Source: Salinivirgaceae bacterium (GTDB taxonomy: Bacteria; Bacteroidota; Bacteroidia; Bacteroidales; SZUA-534). Taken from it: a stretch of DNA of 55,988 nucleotides. Each line of letters starts with the position of its first letter. The first letter of the stretch is position 1. The notes under the pieces are model-generated. The model had not been told where the DNA came from. It saw only the letters and a list, made by a program, of their open reading frames with translations, and searched no databases. The position numbers were made by a program, and so were the translations under genes. Positions 7,199-15,075 of this stretch are shown piece after piece. The DNA lies in the NCBI GenBank assembly GCA_017557785.1, contig JAFYYA010000004.1, forward strand, positions 1 to 55,988, given 5' to 3'.

Positions 7199-9655
7199 AT
7201 GAGTTCGAAAAAAGAAATAAAGATTGAAGGTATAATGGCGTCGGACGGCGACGGAATGGAGGCGAGTTTTATTCCGATTATGTCGGAAGGCGGCCACCCG
7301 AATGAGAAGATTGAGATTCCTGACGAACTGCCAATCCTGCCGCTGCGCAATATGGTTATCTTTCCTGGCGTGCTGATTCCTATCAGCGTCGGGCGCGAAA
7401 AATCGCTTGAACTGGTGCGGCAGGCGTACCGAAGGGACAAAATTGTGGGCGCCATTGCCCAACGCGATTTCAACGTGGAGGACCCCAAGCCTGAGGACTT
7501 GTACAATTACGGCACTATTGTGCAGATTGTCAAGATATTGGAAATGCCCGACAACACCACCACAATCATTGTTCAGGGCAAGCGTCGGTTTGTAATCAAC
7601 AACTACATTGCGACGGAGCCTTACTGCACAGCCAACATTTCCGTCATCGACGAAGTGCTGCCCGACAACAGTCAACTTGCCGAATTTGAGGCTATTACAA
7701 GTTCAATTCGCGATTTGTCGTCGAAGATAATCCAAATGACGCCTGGAATGCCGAACGAGGCGGTTTTCGCTTTGCGCAACATCGAGAACGCCTTTTTCCT
7801 GATAAATTTTGTGTGCGTCAACACCGCCATCAACACCGAAGCGAAACAGGAACTGCTTGAAGAATCGAACGTTTTCAACCGCAGCGTCAGGTTGCTCGAA
7901 CTGTTGTCGCAGGAAATGCAAAAGGCTCAACTTAAGGAAGATATACAATCGAAAGTGCGGGCCGAACTCAACAAGCAGCAGCGCGAGTTCTTCCTGAACC
8001 AACAAATAAAAACCATTCAGGACGAGTTGGGCGGCAATCCCACCGAAAAAGAAGCCAAAAACCTGAAAGACAAGGCGAAACAGAAAAAGTGGAGCAAGGA
8101 AATGGCCGATTATTTCGACAAGGAGATTGAAAAACTGCAACATCTGAACGCCGCTTCGGGCGAATATTCAATCCAACTCAACTATCTGCAAACGCTGCTC
8201 GATTTGCCGTGGGGCGAGTACACTGACGACAATTTTGATATGAATCGCGCACGCGAAATACTTGACAGTCAGCATTGTGGACTTGAGAAGGTGAAGGAGC
8301 GCATTCTGGAGCATCTGGCAGTTCTGAAACTCAAGGGCAACCTGAAATCGCCCATTCTGTGCCTTTATGGCCCGCCTGGAGTGGGCAAAACGTCGCTTGG
8401 GCGGTCGATTGCCGAGGCGCTCGGGCGCAAATACGTGCGAATGTCGCTGGGCGGCCTGCACGACGAGGCCGAAATCCGCGGACACCGCCGCACCTACATC
8501 GGCGCAATGCCTGGCCGCATCATCGAGAACATCAAAAAAGCCAAATCGGCCAACCCCGTTTTTGTGCTCGACGAGATTGACAAGGTTTCGAACGACTACC
8601 ACGGTGACCCCGCGTCGGCTCTGCTCGAAGTGCTTGACCCTGAACAGAATGGCGCATTCCACGACAACTATCTCGACATCGATTTCGACCTTTCGAATGT
8701 GATGTTCATTGCCACTGCCAACAGTGTTGCGCCAATCAGCGCGCCGTTGCGCGACCGTATGGAAATGATTGAAGTGAGCGGTTATGTGATTGAAGAAAAA
8801 ATTGCAATCGCCCGTCAGCACTTGATACCCAAACAGTTGAAAAATAACGGTCTGGAAGACCATCCATTCACGGCCGACGACGCCACACTGACATATCTGA
8901 TTGCAAACTACACCCGCGAGTCGGGTGTGCGCGAGTTGGACAAGCGTGTGGCCGAAATTGCGCGGAAGATTGCGAAGAAAATCGTCTTTGGCGAGTCGGT
9001 GCCTGAAGCACTTACGCCCGAAAATATTGTTGAATACCTGGGCAAGCCGCTCTACTCGCCCGATATGTACGACGACAACCGTTTTGCTGGTGTTGTCACG
9101 GGCCTTGCGTGGACAGCGGTTGGCGGCGACATTCTTTTCATTGAGACAAGTTTGAGCCGCGGCAAGGGAACTCTCACATTGACAGGTAATTTGGGCGATG
9201 TAATGAAGGAATCGGCCACTCTGGCGCTGGAGTACATCAAGGCGCACGCCACCAAATTCGGCCTGAAGCCTGAAATTTTTGAGAAGTGGAATGTGCATAT
9301 CCACGTGCCCGAAGGCGCCATTCCGAAAGACGGTCCGTCGGCGGGCGTTACAATGGTGACATCGCTGGCATCGGCGTTCACGCAGCGCAAAGTTCGCAAG
9401 GCCTTGGCTATGACGGGCGAGATTACCCTGCGCGGCAAAGTGCTGCCCGTTGGCGGTATCCGCGAGAAGATTCTGGCCGCCAAACGTGCTGGCATCAAAA
9501 CCGTGATTCTCTGCGAGCAGAACCGCAAGGACATTGACGAAATCAAGCCCGAATATATCGAAGGCGTTGAGTTTATATATGTTAGCACAATTGAGGAAGT
9601 GCTGCAAAATGCGCTGCTTGACGAGAAGGTTGACGGGGCGATAGTTGTGGAATGA
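7199..9655 (+). CDS. lon: ATP-dependent protease La (Lon)
   Basis: Cytoplasmic AAA+ serine protease that degrades misfolded and regulatory proteins. The 818-residue protein has the N-terminal substrate-binding LON domain (starting near ELPILPLRNMVIFPG), a coiled-coil middle region, the Walker A motif GPPGVGKT at 391-398, Walker B VLDEIDK, and the C-terminal protease domain with the catalytic dyad S714 (KDGPSAG) and K757 (GGIREKILAAK). The 43-residue spacing of the dyad equals that of E. coli Lon. The ATG at 7199 is preferred over an in-frame TTG six bases upstream. The gene stands alone between low-complexity spacers. Confidence 0.97.
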   Translation: MSSKKEIKIEGIMASDGDGMEASFIPIMSEGGHPNEKIEIPDELPILPLRNMVIFPGVLIPISVGREKSLELVRQAYRRDKIVGAIAQRDFNVEDPKPEDLYNYGTIVQIVKILEMPDNTTTIIVQGKRRFVINNYIATEPYCTANISVIDEVLPDNSQLAEFEAITSSIRDLSSKIIQMTPGMPNEAVFALRNIENAFFLINFVCVNTAINTEAKQELLEESNVFNRSVRLLELLSQEMQKAQLKEDIQSKVRAELNKQQREFFLNQQIKTIQDELGGNPTEKEAKNLKDKAKQKKWSKEMADYFDKEIEKLQHLNAASGEYSIQLNYLQTLLDLPWGEYTDDNFDMNRAREILDSQHCGLEKVKERILEHLAVLKLKGNLKSPILCLYGPPGVGKTSLGRSIAEALGRKYVRMSLGGLHDEAEIRGHRRTYIGAMPGRIIENIKKAKSANPVFVLDEIDKVSNDYHGDPASALLEVLDPEQNGAFHDNYLDIDFDLSNVMFIATANSVAPISAPLRDRMEMIEVSGYVIEEKIAIARQHLIPKQLKNNGLEDHPFTADDATLTYLIANYTRESGVRELDKRVAEIARKIAKKIVFGESVPEALTPENIVEYLGKPLYSPDMYDDNRFAGVVTGLAWTAVGGDILFIETSLSRGKGTLTLTGNLGDVMKESATLALEYIKAHATKFGLKPEIFEKWNVHIHVPEGAIPKDGPSAGVTMVTSLASAFTQRKVRKALAMTGEITLRGKVLPVGGIREKILAAKRAGIKTVILCEQNRKDIDEIKPEYIEGVEFIYVSTIEEVLQNALLDEKVDGAIVVE

Positions 9656-9805
9656 GAGAATCATCACATATTTAAACAACTAATTATGAAGTAGGTTGCG
9701 CGCCTACGCTAGATTTGCTCGTTGATGCGAGATGGTAAGATTATTGTAGTTTTACATATTGATAATTAATGCGGTTTAATACGAATGAGTTATAATCGGA
9801 ATTTT

Positions 9806-10762
9806 ATGAAACAAAACAAACTATTCATCGTGTCTGGTTTTATTGCATTAACAATATTCGCATGCAACAATAATGGAAAGGAAAACAAGTTTTTAAGTGC
9901 CGAATCATTTGCCAGTGCTGACTCTTGCAATGATAATGAAGGCAATAACAATGTTTTAAGTACCGACACTTGCAAGATTAACGAAAAGGAATTCATTGGT
10001 TTAAACACCGAGATATTTGTTTATAGCGATTCTTGTAAATATGCCGATTTGTTTGTTAAAGCTGAATTGCCGTTGGATGCCAATCCAGTTTCTGTTACCA
10101 TTCGTAAAGGTGTGATTTCGTTAATAAAAAAGGCATTAACTCGCCCTATCAAACCCGTATACGATGGCGATACTAATAATGCGCAAGAAATGTTAAAATT
10201 CTATTGTGAAGAACTATATAAAGATTATGTCAAAGATTCACGAAATATGGTTGAATCTGAAGATTCGGCTCTCATTACACAATGGGAATATCTCATGAAT
10301 GTTAAAATAGACCAAGAAACCAATGACTATATTGTTTTTCTATTCTATGAATATGGGTATTGGGGAGGTATTCACGGCGAAAATTTTGGAGATGGTCCAG
10401 TTTTATTCAGCAAAAAAAACGGAACTTTCATATCCACGATACTTGATGGCAGAAACCACATATCCGCAGCAATAGATATAAGCAATTATTCAGCCATCCA
10501 ACCTTTACTGAAAGAAGGGTTTGAGACTTATTATTCGGGAAAATCAGGGGTTCCTATAGTTGATTTGGGTGAATTCCTAGATGATACTGTGCGTCGGTTA
10601 CCTGACTATTTATTACCAATTGGGGATTCGATTTTGTTTGTATATCGTCGTCATGAACATGTTGCTTATGGAAATGGCAACCCCACTTTTAAATTCCCTG
10701 TCAGCAAGGTTAAACCATTTCTGACACCGCAAGCAATAAAAGTTTTCGGAATTAAAAATTAG
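9806..10762 (+). CDS. Lipoprotein with RsiV/DUF3298-like domain
   Basis: A 318-residue predicted lipoprotein. The N-terminus has a lysine-containing start, a hydrophobic stretch and a lipobox ending FAC, so the mature protein would begin at cysteine and be membrane anchored. The C-terminal part (EYGYWGGIHGENFGDGPVLF, then LLKEGFETYYSG and LLPIGDSILFVYRRHE) resembles the DUF3298/RsiV fold seen in lysozyme-sensing anti-sigma factors and PdaC-like proteins. An ATG at 9785 is also in frame, but the one at 9806 places the signal peptide correctly. The gene is AT-rich relative to lon. A sigma factor that it could control is not present nearby, so its role is unknown. Confidence 0.78.
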   Translation: MKQNKLFIVSGFIALTIFACNNNGKENKFLSAESFASADSCNDNEGNNNVLSTDTCKINEKEFIGLNTEIFVYSDSCKYADLFVKAELPLDANPVSVTIRKGVISLIKKALTRPIKPVYDGDTNNAQEMLKFYCEELYKDYVKDSRNMVESEDSALITQWEYLMNVKIDQETNDYIVFLFYEYGYWGGIHGENFGDGPVLFSKKNGTFISTILDGRNHISAAIDISNYSAIQPLLKEGFETYYSGKSGVPIVDLGEFLDDTVRRLPDYLLPIGDSILFVYRRHEHVAYGNGNPTFKFPVSKVKPFLTPQAIKVFGIKN

Positions 10763-10817
10763 TTCCATAAAAAAGTTGCCGATGCGGTAAAATATTGATA
10801 ATAAAGCGCATTAAAGA

Positions 10818-11471
10818 ATGAACAAAGATTGGTCTGAAAAGAATAAGACAATCCAAAAGCAAATAAAGAAACGGGAAACATTCGGCTCGGGAATAACGGC
10901 TTTGATGGAACTGCGTTCCTGTCTGATGGATACAATCGATTCGTGGCGGAATAGCCTAAAAGACGAAGATTTTTGCGCGATTCCTTTCATTAATGCGACT
11001 GGTTATCACAACAAAACAGTAGCGTATTCGCTTTGGCATATCTTCCGAATCGAAGACATAGTTGCGCACACTTTGATTAAAGAAGATGAACAGGTTTTCT
11101 TTAGTGACGGTTTTCAACAGAGAATTGGGACACCGATTATTACAACTGGAAATGAATTGGTTAAGCAGCAAATTGCCGATTTCTCAAAGCAACTCAATAT
11201 AGATGAACTTTATGCTTACATTCATAAGGTAAAGAGTAGTACCGAATTGCTAATCAATAGTTTGACTTTCGATGATATGAAACGTACGATTACTGATAAT
11301 CGTAAGGCTGCGCTGAAGAACCTTAATGTTGTCAGTGATGCCGAAGAAGCGGTCTGGCTTATCGATTATTGGTGCGATAAGGATATTCGCGGTTTGATTC
11401 AGATGCCGTTTTCAAGGCATTGGATAATGCATACCGAAGCGTGTATCAGGATAATTAATAAACTTGTATAA
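10818..11471 (+). CDS. DinB-like four-helix-bundle protein
   Basis: A 217-residue soluble protein with the layout of DinB/YfiT metal-binding bundles. A histidine-containing helix (YSLWHIFRIEDIVAHTLI, about residues 72-89) and a C-terminal histidine helix (SRHWIMHTEACIRI) would supply metal ligands. Members include thiol transferases and many uncharacterised proteins, so no reaction is assigned. It has AT-rich codons. The sequence just upstream (TATTGATAAT followed by ...AATG) echoes that before the RsiV-like gene. The next gene starts 29 bases after the stop, which permits co-transcription. Confidence 0.75.
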   Translation: MNKDWSEKNKTIQKQIKKRETFGSGITALMELRSCLMDTIDSWRNSLKDEDFCAIPFINATGYHNKTVAYSLWHIFRIEDIVAHTLIKEDEQVFFSDGFQQRIGTPIITTGNELVKQQIADFSKQLNIDELYAYIHKVKSSTELLINSLTFDDMKRTITDNRKAALKNLNVVSDAEEAVWLIDYWCDKDIRGLIQMPFSRHWIMHTEACIRIINKLV

Positions 11472-11500
11472 TTGTGTATCATTTTCAAAAACAAACTATT

Positions 11501-12067
11501 ATGAAAAGTGGAATAAAAATCGCAATCGGATTAATGATGCTGGCAAGCGTGATTGCAGGTTACGCGCCCGAGCCCGATTTGCTTGTTGAATTCACCTGCG
11601 TTTCAAACGTTTTGGGCGGTCTGCTGCTGATTGCCGACGGAATCCGCAATTTCAAAGGCAAAACCGTTCCCAACTGGTTGTATCTGAATGTCTGTTCAGG
11701 AATTCTTTTTGTATTTTTGGTTTGCTTGGGAAGCCTTTCGGGAATGTATCATATGAATTATTCAGGGGCATTTTTCTTCCTGCACGCAGTCAATCCCGTC
11801 CTTATCATTCTATGCTATATTATTCTGTATAAAGATGATACAAAACGCACCTTTAAGCGTCTGGCTATCACACCAGCCTTAATACTCACATATCTTCTTT
11901 TTGATTTTATCCTTGGCAATTGCAGAGGCTACTTTGTTTACCAGTTCTGCCGTCCCGAAGATTTGAATCTGCTGATAATTATGATTATTGCGCTTTCCGT
12001 ATATCTGCTATTCCTGCTTTTCGGACTGCTGCTACTCGCTCTCAACCGCCTTGCTCACAGGAAATAA
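11501..12067 (+). CDS. Polytopic membrane protein, Pr6Pr-like
   Basis: A 188-residue inner-membrane protein with five or six hydrophobic segments and short loops (about 4-20, 30-46, 60-80, 90-110, 125-145 and 160-182). The EFTCVSNVLGG segment and the HAVNPVLIILCYIILYKDD loop resemble Pr6Pr/FAR-17a-like membrane proteins, a weak resemblance judged by eye. A GTG at 11474 is also in frame, but the ATG at 11501 gives the usual MKS start ahead of the first segment. No function can be proposed. The gene is separated from the YdcF-like gene by a promoter. Confidence 0.68.
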   Translation: MKSGIKIAIGLMMLASVIAGYAPEPDLLVEFTCVSNVLGGLLLIADGIRNFKGKTVPNWLYLNVCSGILFVFLVCLGSLSGMYHMNYSGAFFFLHAVNPVLIILCYIILYKDDTKRTFKRLAITPALILTYLLFDFILGNCRGYFVYQFCRPEDLNLLIIMIIALSVYLLFLLFGLLLLALNRLAHRK

Positions 12068-12095
12068 GGGCTTATAACATTGCAGTAAAACTTGT

Positions 12096-12127
12096 ATTGT
12101 ACTTACGGGGGCGTATTCCTAAATTTG
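12096..12127 (+). promoter_or_regulatory. Bacteroidota promoter: ATTG, 20 bp, TAAATTTG
   Basis: ATTG at 12096-12099 and a perfect TAnnTTTG box at 12120-12127 have close to consensus spacing. The transcript would start near 12134, just ahead of the YdcF-like gene. Confidence 0.6.
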
Positions 12128-12145
12128 CGAAAAAGGTAATTGGCA

Positions 12146-12871
12146 ATGATGATTATAAACCGAAACGTAATGAAAACCGCATTTCCTGTGTTGAAATGGT
12201 TATTCATATCGTTAGGTGCCATATTCCTAATCTTGAACATTTTAGCGCTCACCCCCGCACCGTTTTATATGCACCGCTGCTTGGGTGAGGATTCCGCGTG
12301 GAAAAAAGACTCGACAAAAAACTTCTGCCCCGAATACATAATTATGTTCGGCGGTGCCGGAATGCCGTCGGAAAGCAATCTTATAAGGCTTTACTATACA
12401 GCGGAAATTGCCAATAAACTGAACAAACCTGTGATTCTCGTGCATCCGGAAGATTCTGTCTGTCAAGTAGAAATGACAAATTACCTTACTCGCAACAGCA
12501 TTCCGGCCGACAGCATTTTGTATATGACTGGCGGCAGTAACACCCGCTCACAGTCGGTTTGTCTTGCTGATAGTTTCCCACAGTTAAAGACGGCTTCAGC
12601 ACTGATAGTTACCGCACCTGAACACCTTTCACGCACCCTGAAATGCCTGAAAAAATGTGGTATTTGCAACATCTACGGCATTGGGGCGTTTGAGAGCACT
12701 GTCGATTTTGACCTTACGCTCGACAAGCAGAAACTGAAAGGAAACACGTTCGTTCCCGACATTGAGAGCACTAACATCAGATACACATACTGGAATTATC
12801 TGAAACTGGAAATCATTTGCTTCCGCGAATACTTTGCAACTGCATATTACTGGGCAAAGGGGTGGATCTAA
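12146..12871 (+). CDS. YdcF/SanA-like DUF218 membrane protein
   Basis: A 241-residue protein with one N-terminal transmembrane segment (about 12-35) and a DUF218-type Rossmann domain. The domain shows YIIMFGGAGMPSESNLIRLYYTAEIA, a nucleotide or sugar-like pocket motif GGSNTRSQSV, and the LIVTAPEHLSRTL segment that matches the conserved VTs-xxHxxR pattern of the family. ElyC/SanA/YdcF members are linked to envelope integrity and vancomycin tolerance in enterobacteria. ATG codons at 12146, 12149 and 12170 are all possible starts; 12146 has AAAAGG about 10 bases upstream. A strong terminator follows and also serves the convergent SPOR gene. Confidence 0.8.
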   Translation: MMIINRNVMKTAFPVLKWLFISLGAIFLILNILALTPAPFYMHRCLGEDSAWKKDSTKNFCPEYIIMFGGAGMPSESNLIRLYYTAEIANKLNKPVILVHPEDSVCQVEMTNYLTRNSIPADSILYMTGGSNTRSQSVCLADSFPQLKTASALIVTAPEHLSRTLKCLKKCGICNIYGIGAFESTVDFDLTLDKQKLKGNTFVPDIESTNIRYTYWNYLKLEIICFREYFATAYYWAKGWI

Positions 12872-12889
12872 AGATGGAGATAAGCATAC

Positions 12890-12926
12890 AAAAAAGGCTT
12901 CAAACGTTTGTTTGAAGCCTTTTTTC
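12890..12926. terminator. Bidirectional terminator between YdcF-like and SPOR genes
   Basis: A perfect 15-bp inverted repeat (AAAAAGGCTTCAAAC, loop GTTT, then its complement) ends in T-runs on both strands and lies between convergent genes. Confidence 0.92.
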
Positions 12927-12946
12927 AAAACAAATTATGATACACA

Positions 12947-13981
12947 CTATTTTATCAAAATCCAGAGATTAGGATTCTCATACACCATGTTGCGCCATTC
13001 GGCAACTGCTTCAGAGCGAGTGTCGAACTGCTTGATGCTGACGTAGTAGTAACCTGTGTTGCGAGTCACAATCTGAGCATCATAGCCACGGCTGCGCATA
13101 TCTTCCTGATAGCGTAAGGCGTTCGACTCAATCTGGAAACTGCCGGCAATAATGTGGCAACGCTTCGAGCTTGGGTCAATAGTAGGTTCCGAAACAATCA
13201 CAGGCTCGGGCTCTTCGACAACGGCCACTGTGTCAACAGCGACAGTATCAACAACCGGTGTGGTATCAATAACTTCAACTGGTGCTGCCGGGGCTTCTTT
13301 AGCCTTTTTGAACGGACCAAACCAATTAAAATCGATGGCCATCCAAACAAGGACGCCAACAATAACTAATGCTGCAACGATGATTAAGACGGTAGTAACC
13401 GACTTATTGTTTTTAGTTTTTATTTCCATTTTATTATTTGTATAACTGTTGTTAATATAAGTTGTCTTTGGTGTTGCGGTTGGCTGCGGCGCGGCTGCCT
13501 GCGGTTTTGGTGCAGCGGCCGGTTGCGGTTTCACTTCAGGTGCAGCGGCCTTGGGTTCTGCTGCAGGTGCCGATGCCGGTTTCGCATCTTCGGCTTTCAC
13601 TTCAGCCTTTGGCTCGGCTTTCGACTTTGCTGTGGCTTTCGTTTTACCCTTTGCCTTTGCACTTTCGTCTTGCACAAAGTTGATGTTGTTCTGACCGTCT
13701 TTCGACAGATAGCCGACACCTTCAACGGCGAAACTCTCGCCAGCCTTGAATGCAGTCTCAATTTCCGTCACATAAGCCTTTATGGCTTCTTTTCCCTTAG
13801 TTGCGTCAACCTTCTCGCTTGTGATAATCTTGTTGAGCAGAACACTGTCGTTGAACTTCAGAAAATCGTTGAACGATATGACTTTACCTGTAGGCGTGTC
13901 TTGAATCATGAATGCACCGAAATCAGGAATTATTATCCTTGAATTGCCGGGTATCAGTTCTTTTATGTACTTGCTTATCAT
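12947..13981 (-). CDS. HU-CCDC81 / SPOR domain membrane protein
   Basis: A 344-residue protein that probably binds septal peptidoglycan. The N-terminal region (1-105) matches the HU-like CCDC81 domain pair typical of Bacteroidota SPOR proteins. It is followed by a Lys/Ala/Pro-rich linker (108-172), a transmembrane helix (about 195-216), an acidic Pro/Val-rich linker, and a C-terminal SPOR domain (about 273-344: CHIIAGSFQIESNALRYQEDM... YYYVSIKQF). The start is the ATG at 13981, giving MISKYIKELIP; the longer frame to 14041 lacks a sensible start. SPOR domains recognise glycan strands stripped of peptides during division, so a cell-division role is inferred. The gene is transcribed convergently with the YdcF-like gene. 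Confidence 0.88.
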   Translation of the reverse strand: MISKYIKELIPGNSRIIIPDFGAFMIQDTPTGKVISFNDFLKFNDSVLLNKIITSEKVDATKGKEAIKAYVTEIETAFKAGESFAVEGVGYLSKDGQNNINFVQDESAKAKGKTKATAKSKAEPKAEVKAEDAKPASAPAAEPKAAAPEVKPQPAAAPKPQAAAPQPTATPKTTYINNSYTNNKMEIKTKNNKSVTTVLIIVAALVIVGVLVWMAIDFNWFGPFKKAKEAPAAPVEVIDTTPVVDTVAVDTVAVVEEPEPVIVSEPTIDPSSKRCHIIAGSFQIESNALRYQEDMRSRGYDAQIVTRNTGYYYVSIKQFDTRSEAVAEWRNMVYENPNLWILIK

Positions 13982-14215
13982 AGATAGATTTTTTGATAGT
14001 GTAAATGTATAATAAAAAATATTTGTGCGACAACAAACCAATTAAAACTGTTAGCCGACTGATTATTAGCAGTTTAATATAATTTATACAAGTACGATTA
14101 GTATTGCAAAATGGTTGTTTGCCAACGTTTTCGGCATTTTTTGGATGAAAATGTCCGACTTACGCAAAAAATTCTTCAACTCGTCTTATCTTAGCACGTC
14201 AAAAAATTACGACCG

Positions 14216-14998
14216 ATGGGGCTGCTTTTTATAACATTCGGCTTTGCCGATTTAATCGACATTCTGCTTGTGGCCATTATCCTTTACCAGCTCTACAAAC
14301 TGGTGCGTGGTACGGTGGCCATGAATATTTTTGTCGGTCTGATGTTGCTCTATCTGGTATGGCTGATTGTCAAATTCTTGAATCTCAGCCTATTATCAAC
14401 CATTCTCGACTCATTCATCAGCGTTGGTGTGATTGCTGTAATCATACTTTTCCAACAGGAAATCAGAAAATTCCTGCTGCTTTTGGGCAACACCGACTTC
14501 ATGAAAAAACGATTTGCTCTGGCTCGGCACTTTTCCGATTCGGGCGAATTCACCACATCAGAAAACACTTTGCGCGAAATCGGGCGAGCATGCCGCAACA
14601 TGTCGGAAACCAAAACTGGCGCATTAATCGTGCTGACCGACAACTCGGAACTGGCTACTTTTGCTCAGAGTGGCGACACGCTCAATGCCGATGTGTCGCA
14701 CCGCCTGATTGAAAGTATCTTCTTCAAAAACAGCCCGATGCACGATGGTGCAATGATAATCATCGGCGACTACATTAAGGCTGCACGCTGCGTTCTGCCC
14801 ATCGACGATGACCTTGTGCTGCCGCCACATCTTGGCTTACGCCACCGTGCCGCGCTGAGTATGTCGAACGAAACAGAAGCATCAATCATTGTGGTGTCGG
14901 AAGAAACCGGAAGCATATCGCTCGTGCGCAAAGGTGAAATCAAGTACGACATTACCCCCGAAACCCTGATAGCTCTGCTCAGAACAGGCGCAAATTAA
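14216..14998 (+). CDS. cdaA: Diadenylate cyclase CdaA (DisA_N domain)
   Basis: Makes the second messenger cyclic di-AMP from two ATP at the inner membrane. The 260-residue protein has three N-terminal transmembrane helices (about 11-28, 36-55 and 62-80), a short coiled-coil linker, and the cyclase domain with the DGA motif at 177-179 (MHDGAMI) and the RHR motif at 209-211 (GLRHRAAL). The length is normal. In many Bacteroidota cdaA follows folP directly, but here folP lies about 12 kb away. The likely YbbR/CdaR partner is at 51827. A TATCTTAG sequence about 30 bases upstream resembles the -7 box. Confidence 0.95.
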   Translation: MGLLFITFGFADLIDILLVAIILYQLYKLVRGTVAMNIFVGLMLLYLVWLIVKFLNLSLLSTILDSFISVGVIAVIILFQQEIRKFLLLLGNTDFMKKRFALARHFSDSGEFTTSENTLREIGRACRNMSETKTGALIVLTDNSELATFAQSGDTLNADVSHRLIESIFFKNSPMHDGAMIIIGDYIKAARCVLPIDDDLVLPPHLGLRHRAALSMSNETEASIIVVSEETGSISLVRKGEIKYDITPETLIALLRTGAN

Positions 14999-15075
14999 TT
15001 CTACTCAAATTCTTCAACCGCAAGCTCCCCTGTCAACAGGCAGACGATAAGTTTTAGAATTCGATTAGTCATTGG

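Noticed and set aside
8168-9679. 503-codon open frame antisense to lon
   Set aside because: Shadow of the lon frame; the sense frame carries all Lon motifs.
9672-9735. Hairpins GTAGG...CCTAC and CTCG...CGAG after lon as a terminator or riboswitch
   Set aside because: Short stems without a T-run or conserved riboswitch sequence; support is too weak.
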